In this document: piece by piece, positions 53,860 to 62,211 of the stretch
Layout: each line of letters starts with the position of its first letter
Numbering within the stretch: the stretch's first letter is position 1
Origin: Emergencia timonensis
GTDB taxonomy: Bacteria > Bacillota > Clostridia > Peptostreptococcales > Anaerovoracaceae
DNA: 64,000 bases
Reading direction: 5' to 3'
NCBI RefSeq assembly: GCF_900086585.1
Contig: NZ_FLKM01000009.1
Coordinates: forward strand, 744,001 to 808,000
Made by a program: the position numbers and the translations under genes
Notes under the pieces: generated by a model
The model's database searches: none
The model's input: the letters and a program-made list of their open reading frames with translations, nothing else
What the model was told of the DNA's origin: nothing

Positions 53860-54585
53860 ATGATACGGTTTGCAATCTGTGATGACTTTGCTGAAGACCG
53901 GGAATTTGTCCGAAAGGTTTTAACTGCATATTTTTATAAACGCAACGAAAGAATTGAAATAACTGAATACGAAGAAGGGACTGTGCTCCTTGACGATTAC
54001 GCTGACGGAGACACCGTCTGTTTTGATGCGATTTTTTTAGATATTTTTATGAGAAAATCTCACGGAATGAAAGTGGCAGAACAGCTTCGCCAGTACGATA
54101 AGAACGTGAGCATCATTTTGATTACGACAACAGACGAGTTTGCCTTGGCGGGTTACGGCGTTCACGCATACAGCTATCTTCTAAAGCCTATCGAATCTGA
54201 AACCTTGGTGGAACTATTGGATGGATTTGTACGCTTTTTTCATGCGGATAGGAAAGAAAGCCTGCTGGTGAAAAACGGTACGACCCAAGAACGAATTCGT
54301 TACAACGATATTGTCTATCTGGAGAGTCAAACGCCCTACGTCTATATTCATCTGCGAGACGGGGCGGTACACCGCATCAGCGCTAAGCTTACCGATGTAG
54401 AAGAGGAGCTGAAAGGCAGGAGTTTTACCCGCTGTCATCAAAGTTTCATCGTAAATTTTGAAAACGTGGTCAAAGTGGACAAAGTGTTTCACATGGAGGA
54501 CGGAACCCAGGTGCCTATCCGCAGGCAGGAGATGAAGGCTATGAAAGAGGCCTATTACCAGTATGTCATCAAGACTACCCTATAA
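53860..54585 (+). CDS. AgrA-like response regulator (receiver plus LytTR domain)
   Basis: The 241-residue protein has a receiver domain (1-120) with the acidic pair CDD at residues 7-9, the phosphoacceptor in AIFLDIFM and the Lys of LLKPIE. The LytTR DNA-binding domain (about 135-235) shows IVYLESQTPYVYIHLRDG and FTRCHQSFIVNFENVVKVDK. It precedes two GHKL kinases, as in agr- and bacteriocin-type quorum circuits. It is preceded by ATAGGAGAG. It likely controls part of the peptide island. Confidence 0.92.
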   Translation: MIRFAICDDFAEDREFVRKVLTAYFYKRNERIEITEYEEGTVLLDDYADGDTVCFDAIFLDIFMRKSHGMKVAEQLRQYDKNVSIILITTTDEFALAGYGVHAYSYLLKPIESETLVELLDGFVRFFHADRKESLLVKNGTTQERIRYNDIVYLESQTPYVYIHLRDGAVHRISAKLTDVEEELKGRSFTRCHQSFIVNFENVVKVDKVFHMEDGTQVPIRRQEMKAMKEAYYQYVIKTTL

Positions 54586-54599
54586 TGAAAGGAGAGACC

Positions 54600-55922
54600 A
54601 TGTTAAATCCTCTCAGATACGCCATCATCAATATCGTCATGTTCATCTGTCTTTTATTGACTTTTTTCAGCCTTTATGCGCCAAAGGAGGGGACGAAGCT
54701 TTATAAGCCGGCCTGCGTTGTACTGATCGCGGCAGATCTGGGTTTCATGGCTTATGTCACTTACGCCAAAGGACTGATGGCTGCCAATAATCTGCTGCTG
54801 GTTATCTGGATAGTTCCCACTTTTTTTCTATTTATCTTCTTTTCCAAATATAATATCGAAAGATATATCGTCGCCTACTTTTCATCCCTTCTCAGTGTTA
54901 CTTTAGTCAATAGTCTGGGCTTTATCGCAGTCCATTATTTTTTTGGCTGGCAGCAGACAGCCCATCTGCTGATCCGGTGCGGACTGATGATTACTGTTAC
55001 GCTGGTCGTGCGGCGATTCATCAAAAAGCCGTTTTCAAAAGCGCTGGAATCAGTTGACAAAGGCTGGAAACTGATGGATGTGGTCATCATCTTATTTTTT
55101 CTATTGAGCATTATTTTTTTTGTCTATCCCAAGCCGTTTACAGAACGGGCAGGAGAATATGGATTTGCTGTTTTATTTATCATAACTATCTACTGTGCCA
55201 TTGCGCTGGTCATCTGCACGATTCTCAACATGAGCAAGGAAAATGAAAAACGAATGGCAGAGGCGCAGAGGCGTAATGAACTGCGCATAGACAGCATCAA
55301 GCTGGAGCAGATGGAACAGCAGTATAAGACGATGATGAATACGTTGGAACAGACCAGTGTGGTCCGTCATGACCTCGCTCACCATTTCCTGGTGATTGCA
55401 GAGTATTGCAGACGCGGTGAATACGAGAAAATTCCAGTCTATTTAGAAACGCTGAACTTTCAAAACGTCACCGATGAGGTGAAAGTTTATTGTAGGAACT
55501 ACACGGCAAACATCATTTTCAGTTACTATGCCTGGTTATCAAAGTCTGAGAATATCAGTTTTGCCTGTGAAGCAGATTTGCCAGAAAACGTCCTTCCCAA
55601 TGAAATGGAATTGAGCGTGCTACTGGGTAATGCGCTGGAAAATGCGGTAGAGGGCTGCAGAAAAGCGGGAAAAGAAAAATACATTACTGCTAAAATCAGA
55701 TATGAAAAGCACAAGCTGATTATGGATATCCGCAACCCTTTTGACGGCGTGCTGTGGATACATAGCGGTACTTTACAGTCAACGAAGGAGGAAGATCTTC
55801 ACGGCTATGGCATGAAAAGCATGCAGAGAGTAGTCGATAAATACAACGGTTATCTGGCTTATTTTAAAGAAGACAAGGAATTCATTCTCCAAATTGTTCT
55901 GATCTGCATTGAGACGATTTAG
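54600..55922 (+). CDS. GHKL (AgrC-like) sensor histidine kinase 1
   Basis: The 440-residue protein has six or seven predicted membrane helices (about 5-210), a coiled linker, the H-box VVRHDLAHHFLVI, and a GHKL ATPase domain (N-box LLGNALENAVEGC, then HGYGMKSMQRVVDKY). ATG 54600 is chosen for the AAAGGAGAG upstream; the ATG at 54585 overlaps the regulator stop. The design matches peptide-sensing AgrC or PlnB kinases. The input may be one of the exported peptides (inference). Kinase 2 downstream is a close paralogue. Confidence 0.9.
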   Translation: MLNPLRYAIINIVMFICLLLTFFSLYAPKEGTKLYKPACVVLIAADLGFMAYVTYAKGLMAANNLLLVIWIVPTFFLFIFFSKYNIERYIVAYFSSLLSVTLVNSLGFIAVHYFFGWQQTAHLLIRCGLMITVTLVVRRFIKKPFSKALESVDKGWKLMDVVIILFFLLSIIFFVYPKPFTERAGEYGFAVLFIITIYCAIALVICTILNMSKENEKRMAEAQRRNELRIDSIKLEQMEQQYKTMMNTLEQTSVVRHDLAHHFLVIAEYCRRGEYEKIPVYLETLNFQNVTDEVKVYCRNYTANIIFSYYAWLSKSENISFACEADLPENVLPNEMELSVLLGNALENAVEGCRKAGKEKYITAKIRYEKHKLIMDIRNPFDGVLWIHSGTLQSTKEEDLHGYGMKSMQRVVDKYNGYLAYFKEDKEFILQIVLICIETI

Positions 55923-55956
55923 CTGATGATACGTATCTATTAACAGTGTATACGTA
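55910..55956 (+). promoter_or_regulatory. ECF-type promoter and inverted repeat before kinase 2
   Basis: TGAGAC (55910-55915), 16 bases, CGTATC (55932-55937). The -10 box lies in a 12-base inverted repeat: TGATGATACGTA (55923 onward) and TACGTATCATCA. The -35 box overlaps the end of kinase 1. This would allow kinase 2 to be expressed apart from kinase 1. The inverted repeat could be an operator or a hairpin; it has no T run. Confidence 0.6.
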
Positions 55957-55982
55957 TCATCAGTCAGTCAAAGGAGTCCCTC

Positions 55983-57296
55983 ATGTTAAATGCAGATCAG
56001 TTTACTATTATTAACATCGTGATGATTACATGCGTTTTAATTACTTTTTTCAGTGTTTATGTGCCAAAGCAGAGAAGCAGAAGTTATCGGGTTAGCGCGG
56101 TCTTATCTCTCTTAATCTGTGCGCTGTTTATGGCAGGCATCGCCTATTTCAAGGGAATCATGGCAGCCAATCATTCTATGCTGGCTGTTTGGATTCCCCT
56201 GACTTTCTTGGTATTTGGGACGTTTGCAAAATATAAAGACGGCAGATATGTTGTAACTTATTTTATTTCGCTCCTTTCTATCACCTCGATCAATGGTCTC
56301 GGTTTTATCATCGTAGATTCTTTCTTCGGCTGGCAGCCGGTCGCTCATGTCTCTGTCCGCTGTGGCCTGATGCTTTTAGTGGCCTGGCTGATGTGGTATT
56401 ACGTCAAAAAACCTCTTGCAAAAGCATTAGCCTCAGTCAGCAAGGGATGGAGCCTGATGGCAGTTGTCTCAGGCTTATTTTATTTGCTCTTTGTCGTATT
56501 CTTTGCTTATCCCAAGCCCATCACAGAACGGCCCAAGGAATATGGATTTGCAGTCTTGCTGATTCTCACCATATACTGCGCCATTGTTTTGGTCATCTAT
56601 ACCATTCTAAATCTGAGCCAGGAGATTGAAAAAGGGCTGGAAGAAGCCCAGCAGCAGAACGAACAGCGCATTGACAGCATGAGACTGGAACAGATGGAGT
56701 TGCAATATCAGAACATGATGAGTACATTGGAGCAGACCCGCATCATTCGTCACGATTTGTCTCATCATTTCCGCATGATTGCAGAGTATTGCCGCAGCAG
56801 ACAATACGAAAAAATTGAAGAATACTTAAAAGAACTGAATTTTAAAAATGTGGTAGAAGAGATAAAGGTCTATTGCAAGAATGATACCGCCAATATCATA
56901 CTCAGCTATTACGCTTGGCTGTCTGAAACAGAGGGCATCCATTACATCTGTGAAGCAGATTTGCCCAAACGGATTTCCTGTGATGAAATGGATTTGAGCG
57001 TTTTGTTGGGCAACGCCCTGGAAAATGCGGTGGAAGGCTGCAAAAAAGCGAAGACGGAAAGGGACTTGCGCATAAAGCTGCGTTATGAAAAGAAGAAACT
57101 GATTCTCGATGTTCGCAACAGTTTTGACGGTTGCCTGAGAGAAAAGAACGGGGTTTTGTTATCCACCAAGGAGCTGGCACAACATGGATTCGGTATGAGA
57201 AGTATCCAGCGGGTGGTAGATAAATACGACGGATATCTGCGCTACTATGTAGAGGATCTGACCTTTGTACTGCAAATTGTGCTGATGTTAAATTGA
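55983..57296 (+). CDS. GHKL (AgrC-like) sensor histidine kinase 2
   Basis: The 437-residue protein is a paralogue of kinase 1 over its whole length, with the same opening (INIVMITCVLITFFSVYVPK), the H-box IIRHDLSHHFRMIAEYCR, N-box LLGNALENAVEGC and the ending HGFGMRSIQRVVDKYDGYL. The membrane half differs more than the kinase half, which suggests different ligands. AAAGGAG lies upstream of the ATG. It has its own ECF-type promoter. Confidence 0.9.
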   Translation: MLNADQFTIINIVMITCVLITFFSVYVPKQRSRSYRVSAVLSLLICALFMAGIAYFKGIMAANHSMLAVWIPLTFLVFGTFAKYKDGRYVVTYFISLLSITSINGLGFIIVDSFFGWQPVAHVSVRCGLMLLVAWLMWYYVKKPLAKALASVSKGWSLMAVVSGLFYLLFVVFFAYPKPITERPKEYGFAVLLILTIYCAIVLVIYTILNLSQEIEKGLEEAQQQNEQRIDSMRLEQMELQYQNMMSTLEQTRIIRHDLSHHFRMIAEYCRSRQYEKIEEYLKELNFKNVVEEIKVYCKNDTANIILSYYAWLSETEGIHYICEADLPKRISCDEMDLSVLLGNALENAVEGCKKAKTERDLRIKLRYEKKKLILDVRNSFDGCLREKNGVLLSTKELAQHGFGMRSIQRVVDKYDGYLRYYVEDLTFVLQIVLMLN

Positions 57297-57302
57297 ATTT
57301 TT

Positions 57303-57330
57303 TGAGACGTTTTGATCGGCTGTACGTATA
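57303..57330 (+). promoter_or_regulatory. ECF sigma-type promoter of the 57.37-kb gene
   Basis: TGAGAC (57303-57308), 16 bases, CGTATA (57325-57330). The TTTTTTGAGACGTTTTG context matches the exporter promoter almost base for base. The leader contains ATAACATAGGAAA and GTCCGAAGGAG, which recall the start of a family B repeat. Confidence 0.75.
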
Positions 57331-57372
57331 TAGACATATAACATAGGAAACAGGGTCCGAAGGAGAAATATC

Positions 57373-57837
57373 ATGGATAAGAAAATCAAGCAGAATATCA
57401 TCCTCATTTTGCTGCTGATCAACTTGACTGCAACTGGCGGGCTGGCCGTTTATCTGTTTGCCGGAAGTGAAAGCCAGGATGCAGAGACAGCAGTTTTTCA
57501 CAATATGGAAACAAAACAGAAATACACCCTTTATATAGGCACCAACGATAAAGACACGTATAACCAGTTGATTTCCACAGCTAAGGCTAGGAAAATCGTC
57601 GACAGAATCTGTACCAAACACGTGGAAGGTTATACCTCCTCTGAGGCCAAGGGAGGCTGGGTAGACGAAACGGGAGCCCTGACACAGGAAAATACCCTGG
57701 TCTATTCCTTTTACGATGTGAAAGACTCGCAGATCAAGGCTATTATGGACGAGGTATTGTCCAAATTGAATCAGAATTCTATTCTCTTAGAAATCGCCGA
57801 GAACCGGTCTGTTTATTACTATGGAGAGAAGGAGTAA
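57373..57837 (+). CDS. Membrane-anchored small protein, DUF3574-like
   Basis: The 154-residue protein has an N-terminal membrane anchor or signal (about 7-26) and an alpha/beta ferredoxin-like extracytoplasmic domain (KQKYTLYIGTNDKDTY, then GYTSSEAKGGWVDETGALTQ, and ENTLVYSFYDV). That pattern resembles DUF3574, of unknown function. Because an ECF-type promoter like those of the exporter and peptides drives it, a role as immunity or sensor protein for the peptides is plausible. The DMT transporter gene follows 5 bases later. Confidence 0.65.
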   Translation: MDKKIKQNIILILLLINLTATGGLAVYLFAGSESQDAETAVFHNMETKQKYTLYIGTNDKDTYNQLISTAKARKIVDRICTKHVEGYTSSEAKGGWVDETGALTQENTLVYSFYDVKDSQIKAIMDEVLSKLNQNSILLEIAENRSVYYYGEKE

Positions 57838-57842
57838 TCGTA

Positions 57843-58739
57843 ATGACGAGAAAAGAAAACAACATCGTGCTATTTTCCATTACGCTCTGCTGGGCAGCAT
57901 CCTACGTTTTTATTAAAAGCCTGCCGCCGGATTTATCTTCCTATGCTTATCTGACCTTGACGACAGGCACTGCCAGTGTGGTGCTGGTCATCGTGTTCGC
58001 AAAACAATTAAAAAAGTTAAACCTGCGCATATTGGGGCAGGGTTTTTTGATGTCTCTGCTGATGGCAGGAAATCTCTTAGCAGAAAAGGCAGGCATCGAT
58101 CAGCTTCCGTCTTCTAACGCAAGCTTCATTTCTTCACTGAACATCTTATTTGTTCCCTTGCTTTTGCTGATGCTCCACCGCTATCCCACGAGAAATAACA
58201 TGCTTGGCATTCCTATTATTCTCTTTGGCCTTGCACTGACCAGCGGGTTTGAACTGCGAGGATTCCTCAACACGGGTACTTTTTATATGATTGTCGCTTG
58301 TTTGTTTATGGCTGTCTACACCATTTCCGCCGACTATTTTACCAAGAGTACAGATCCGTTGCTTTTAGGGGTCACTCAGATGTGCTTTACCGCAATCATC
58401 GGATTTTTGCTGTGGCTGATAGAAGAGCCGCAGACCTTTGCCAGTATTGAATATACGAGAGAATTGCTGTCCTCTGTTTTCATCCTCGCCTTTTTTGCAA
58501 AGGCATATGCTTACATCATGCTGATGTATTCCCAGCGATATACAAGTCCTGTCAGTGTCACGATCATTGCTTCTACGGAACCGATTGTCACGCTGCTTTT
58601 AGCTTTGCTGATTCCAGCCAGCTTCGGCGCAAAAGAGGTCTTTCACTTAGAATCTCTGCTGGGCGCTATGTTTATCATGGCAGGCGCTATCGTGGCGGGA
58701 ACGAATTTCCTTGACAAGAGAAAGGAGCAGGCAGCATGA
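57843..58739 (+). CDS. DMT superfamily (EamA) transporter
   Basis: The 298-residue protein has ten transmembrane helices in two EamA repeats; the second ends in the conserved STEPIVTLLLALLI. EamA proteins export amino acids, nucleotides or other metabolites. It is in an operon with the gene before (5 bases) and overlaps the next gene by 4 bases. If the operon belongs to the ECF regulon, the transporter could help in resistance or release. Substrate unknown. Confidence 0.88.
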   Translation: MTRKENNIVLFSITLCWAASYVFIKSLPPDLSSYAYLTLTTGTASVVLVIVFAKQLKKLNLRILGQGFLMSLLMAGNLLAEKAGIDQLPSSNASFISSLNILFVPLLLLMLHRYPTRNNMLGIPIILFGLALTSGFELRGFLNTGTFYMIVACLFMAVYTISADYFTKSTDPLLLGVTQMCFTAIIGFLLWLIEEPQTFASIEYTRELLSSVFILAFFAKAYAYIMLMYSQRYTSPVSVTIIASTEPIVTLLLALLIPASFGAKEVFHLESLLGAMFIMAGAIVAGTNFLDKRKEQAA

Positions 58740-59440
58740 AGCTTTCAAAGTGGAAACAATTTTTGATCTGCACGGCGGTCTTTGCAGTATTGGGCGCGGC
58801 CTTCAAGGTCATGGTTTTAGTGGAAGGTTTCACGGAGGTCAGACCGGTCAATGCGGTGCCCATGTTGGCGGGCCTCAGCTTTGGTCTTATAGGCGCCCTG
58901 GGATGCGGAATCGGAAACATCATCGCCGACATCTTCGGTACCTTCAATCTGACCTCAATCCTGGGGCTTTTTGCTAACTTCGTAGCCGCTTATCTGCCTT
59001 TCAAACTGTGGCATCTGCTGAAGAAGGAAGAGCCTAACGTGCATACCTGGAAGAATATCGGAATCTATGTGTACCTATCTGCCTTGTCAGCGCTGACTGC
59101 GTCCTGCATGCTGGGTTTTGGCCTCTATTATTTTTTCGGTCCGTGGATAGAGACCATCTACACCTATGTGCTCTTCAACAACTTCGGCTTTTCCGTAGCC
59201 TTGGGGCTGCCGCTCTTCATCGTATTGACCTCTGATTCTGTCAACCTGATATGCGCTGAAAACGAGGAGAGCAAATACGAGTTACTTACGCGGTGGAAAA
59301 AACCGGCAATGATTCTCTACACCCTGTTGATGATTGTCATTGCGGCCGGGGTTTTGACGGGCTGGATGCCGGAAAACCGAATTGCAGCGGGCTTTTTCAA
59401 TGGGATGTCTCTGCTGTTGTTACTTTATCTGCTATTATAG
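58736..59440 (+). CDS. Stand-alone six-helix membrane protein, QueT/ECF-S-like
   Basis: The 234-residue protein has six predicted helices. The opening holds the motif TEVRPVNAVPMLAGLSFGLI, then GALGCGIGNIIADIFG. The same motif opens the next gene, where it is fused to a phosphatase. Small proteins of this shape resemble substrate-binding (S) components of vitamin transporters, such as QueT. No energising subunits are near. It overlaps the DMT gene by 4 bases and precedes the phosphatase by 11. It may be the detached sensor partner of the phosphatase (inference). Confidence 0.65.
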   Translation: MKLSKWKQFLICTAVFAVLGAAFKVMVLVEGFTEVRPVNAVPMLAGLSFGLIGALGCGIGNIIADIFGTFNLTSILGLFANFVAAYLPFKLWHLLKKEEPNVHTWKNIGIYVYLSALSALTASCMLGFGLYYFFGPWIETIYTYVLFNNFGFSVALGLPLFIVLTSDSVNLICAENEESKYELLTRWKKPAMILYTLLMIVIAAGVLTGWMPENRIAAGFFNGMSLLLLLYLLL

Positions 59441-59451
59441 AGGAATAAATT

Positions 59452-61401
59452 ATGGAAAGAAAAACAATCTATAGAAATGCAATCAGGATGTTGCTATGCG
59501 GTCTCATTTTTTTCGCAGTGACCATGCCTTTTCGAGAACTGTTTTCTTTAATGCCGGTTACGGAAGTACGTCCAGCCAGCGCTCTGCCGCCGGCCTTCGG
59601 ACTTTTGTTCGGTGTTTGGGGCGCTCTGGGAACCGCCCTGGGAAATCTGACGGCTGATATCATATCCGGTTATTCTCCCTGGTTATGTGTAACCGGATTC
59701 GCCGCCCAATTTCTGTATGGCTACATTCCTTTTAAACTGTGGTATGCCCTGGGCTCGCTAAAGGAGGAGCAGGAATTCCCCAAGCTGGATACAGCCAGAC
59801 ACGTGGTCAAATATCTGTTCATCGTTGCCATCGATTCTCTGATGGTGGCAGGACTGCTGGGATTTCTCATGGAGGGATTCGGCATTTCCCAGTTTCTTTC
59901 ATCGACCACCTTTGTGCTGCTGCTGAACAACTTTGACTTCTGCATTCTTTTAGGCATGCCGGTGATTATTCTCGTATCGGTGACGGGCATTTCCGTTGAC
60001 GTACAGAAAGAAAAAAACCACTCCCAAACAGGTCTTCTGGCAGCTTGGGCAGGCATTCTCCTGCTGTGCGCTTTTGCACTGACGGAAGCTCTGCGGCCTG
60101 GATTACTTTCTGTCTGGCCTTGTGCTGCAGCGGCTTTTCTTTTCTTCTTTGCTGCAGCAATCTGGTCTCCGTCAGGTCAGACGCTGAAAGAACGAAAGGG
60201 CAGGCACCCTCTGTCTATGAATGAAAAGATCATTTTGATTTTTCTCATCTTAGGCATCATCGCGGGAGCCATCGCAGGCAACGCCGCTTATCACGGCTTT
60301 TTCGCCCAAGGGGCTGCGGCTGTGGACTTATGGAACCGAGTATACAGCTATGTGGCGATTTCTCTGAACCTGTTTTTCCTGATTTCCCTGCTGTTCCTCT
60401 GGTATATGGAGACCAACATCACCGTACCTCTTGCGTCTCTGTCCGATGTAACGCGGTATTATGCAGAGGACAGGTCGCAGGCAATCAACCACGACAGGGT
60501 GATTGAAACCTGCACACCTCTCGGCAAGAAAAAAACGGAGGTGGGCAATCTGGCCCGCTCCTTTGTGAAGATGGTGTCTGATTTAGAAACCTACATGGAG
60601 AATCTGACAAAGGTCACGGCAGAGAAGGAACGAATTGGCGCAGAACTGGATGTGGCGACACATATACAGGCCAGTATGCTGCCCTGCATTTTTCCACCCT
60701 TTCCTGACAGAACAGAATTTGATCTTTCCGCTTCCATGGCGCCTGCCAAAGAAGTGGGCGGAGACTTTTACGATTTCTTTTTGGTGGATGAAGACCATCT
60801 GGCGGTAGTCATTGCCGATGTGTCAGGAAAAGGCGTGCCGGCAGCCCTGTTTATGGTCATCGCTAAAACTCTGATCAAAGATCAGACGCAGACTGGAAAA
60901 TCAGCGGCAGAAGTCTTTGACGAAGTCAATGAACAGTTGTGTGAGAGCAATGACGAGGGACTTTTTGTCACCGCCTGGCTGGGTATTTTGCAGATTTCCA
61001 CTGGACATATGGAATTCGTCAATGCAGGGCATAATCCGCCGGTCATCTGCAGCAGAGACGGCGAGTTTGCTTACTTGAAAATGAGACCGGGATTCGTATT
61101 GGCAGGTATGGAGGGCATGCATTACCGCATGGGGACCTTTGACTTCCATCCTGGAGACATTCTTTATCTGTATACCGACGGTGTGACCGAAGCTACCAAC
61201 CTGAGAGAAGAATTATATGGAGAGGACAGACTGAAGAGGATCCTCGATGAAAATAAGCAGGTCGCTCCAGCAGAACTGATAGAAAGGGTGAAGATGGATG
61301 TAGATGCGTTTGCAGGGCAGGCCCCGCAATTTGACGACATCACGATGCTGGCGCTGAAAATTCTACAACAAACGTCAAACCGGCTAAAACCGGGGTGCTA
61401 A
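59452..61401 (+). CDS. Membrane sensor-coupled SpoIIE/RsbU-like PP2C phosphatase
   Basis: The protein has 649 residues. The N-terminal membrane domain (about 10-190) is a paralogue of the preceding protein (TEVRPASALPPAFGLLFG, then GNLTADI). More helices follow to about 320, then a HAMP-like linker and coiled coil (about 325-400). The PP2C/SpoIIE domain (about 405-640) has its metal-binding motifs: EVGGDFYDFF, IADVSGKGVPAALFM, YTDGVTEATN and FDDITML. It should dephosphorylate an RsbV-type anti-anti-sigma factor, encoded two genes later. It is the input of a partner-switching module. Confidence 0.92.
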   Translation: MERKTIYRNAIRMLLCGLIFFAVTMPFRELFSLMPVTEVRPASALPPAFGLLFGVWGALGTALGNLTADIISGYSPWLCVTGFAAQFLYGYIPFKLWYALGSLKEEQEFPKLDTARHVVKYLFIVAIDSLMVAGLLGFLMEGFGISQFLSSTTFVLLLNNFDFCILLGMPVIILVSVTGISVDVQKEKNHSQTGLLAAWAGILLLCAFALTEALRPGLLSVWPCAAAAFLFFFAAAIWSPSGQTLKERKGRHPLSMNEKIILIFLILGIIAGAIAGNAAYHGFFAQGAAAVDLWNRVYSYVAISLNLFFLISLLFLWYMETNITVPLASLSDVTRYYAEDRSQAINHDRVIETCTPLGKKKTEVGNLARSFVKMVSDLETYMENLTKVTAEKERIGAELDVATHIQASMLPCIFPPFPDRTEFDLSASMAPAKEVGGDFYDFFLVDEDHLAVVIADVSGKGVPAALFMVIAKTLIKDQTQTGKSAAEVFDEVNEQLCESNDEGLFVTAWLGILQISTGHMEFVNAGHNPPVICSRDGEFAYLKMRPGFVLAGMEGMHYRMGTFDFHPGDILYLYTDGVTEATNLREELYGEDRLKRILDENKQVAPAELIERVKMDVDAFAGQAPQFDDITMLALKILQQTSNRLKPGC

Positions 61402-61464
61402 AGCAAAAGGAGTTTCCAACAATTTACTCCGTAAATTGAGGCAACTTCATTAGGAGGTGAAAAA
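61402..61464. repeat. Short hairpin repeat before the anti-sigma gene
   Basis: AAAGCAAAAGGAGTTTCCAA, then the hairpin CAATTTAC-TCC-GTAAATTG. It resembles in layout the segment at 52432-52470 (AAAGCATAAGG, CAATTTGC/GCAAATTG). The gene's own AGGAGGTG lies at its right end. Confidence 0.45.
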
Positions 61465-61875
61465 ATGGCAGAAATGACATTACAGGCAGTTCCCGAGAGT
61501 TTAGACCGAGTTCTGGAGTTTATTGATGAAACTTTAGAGCGCAGTCAGTTTCCTGCAAAGGTGCAGGTGCAGATCAATATTGCCATCGAGGAGCTGTTTG
61601 TCAATATTGCAAGATACGCCTACAGGCCTTATGTCGGCGAAGTGACGATACGAGTGAAGACGGAAGAAAGACCGCCCCAGGTGACAATCCGGTTCATCGA
61701 TCAGGGAAAACCCTACAATCCGCTGAAAAAAGAAGATCCGGATGTCACTCTTTCGGCTGAAGAACGGAAAATCGGCGGTTTAGGCATCTACATGGTAAAG
61801 CAGAGTATGGATGAAATTTACTATGATTATTTGGACGGAAAAAATATATTGACGATTAAAAAGAAAGCTGATTAG
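61465..61875 (+). CDS. RsbW/SpoIIAB-like anti-sigma kinase
   Basis: The 136-residue protein is a GHKL-type serine kinase with N-box IAIEELFVNIARYAY, G1 FIDQGKPYNPL and G2 GGLGIYMVKQSMDEI. Such proteins bind a target (often a sigma factor) and phosphorylate the RsbV-like partner. The RsbV-like gene follows 12 bases later. No alternative sigma factor of the SigB type is in the window, so the target is unknown and may not be a sigma factor. AGGAGGTG precedes the ATG. Confidence 0.9.
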   Translation: MAEMTLQAVPESLDRVLEFIDETLERSQFPAKVQVQINIAIEELFVNIARYAYRPYVGEVTIRVKTEERPPQVTIRFIDQGKPYNPLKKEDPDVTLSAEERKIGGLGIYMVKQSMDEIYYDYLDGKNILTIKKKAD

Positions 61876-61887
61876 CAGGAGGAAATT

Positions 61888-62184
61888 ATGAAAATCACGA
61901 AAAGTAAAGAGAATAGCGCTTTGACCTTGGCACTCAATGGCAGATTGGATACCAACACTGCGCCGGAACTGGAGACGGAGCTTAAGGCCAGCCTGGACGG
62001 CATTGAAACCTTGGTGATAGATATGGAAGAACTGGCCTATCTCTCTTCTGCCGGTCTGCGTGTCATTCTGGCAGCACAGAAACAGATGAACAAGCAGGGC
62101 AGGATGATTATTCGAAAGGTCAATGACATGGTCATGGAAGTTTTCGAAGTGACAGGCTTTACAGATATTCTGACCATTGAATAA
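61888..62184 (+). CDS. STAS-domain anti-anti-sigma factor (RsbV/SpoIIAA-like)
   Basis: The 98-residue single STAS domain has the phosphorylatable Ser in YLSSAGLRVILAAQK. When dephosphorylated by the SpoIIE-like phosphatase upstream, it should bind the RsbW-like kinase and free that protein's target. It lies between the kinase and a diguanylate cyclase, all closely spaced. AGGAGG is the ribosome binding site. Confidence 0.92.
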   Translation: MKITKSKENSALTLALNGRLDTNTAPELETELKASLDGIETLVIDMEELAYLSSAGLRVILAAQKQMNKQGRMIIRKVNDMVMEVFEVTGFTDILTIE

Positions 62185-62211
62185 TACTGCCCAGGGAAGG
62201 AGGAAGACGGT

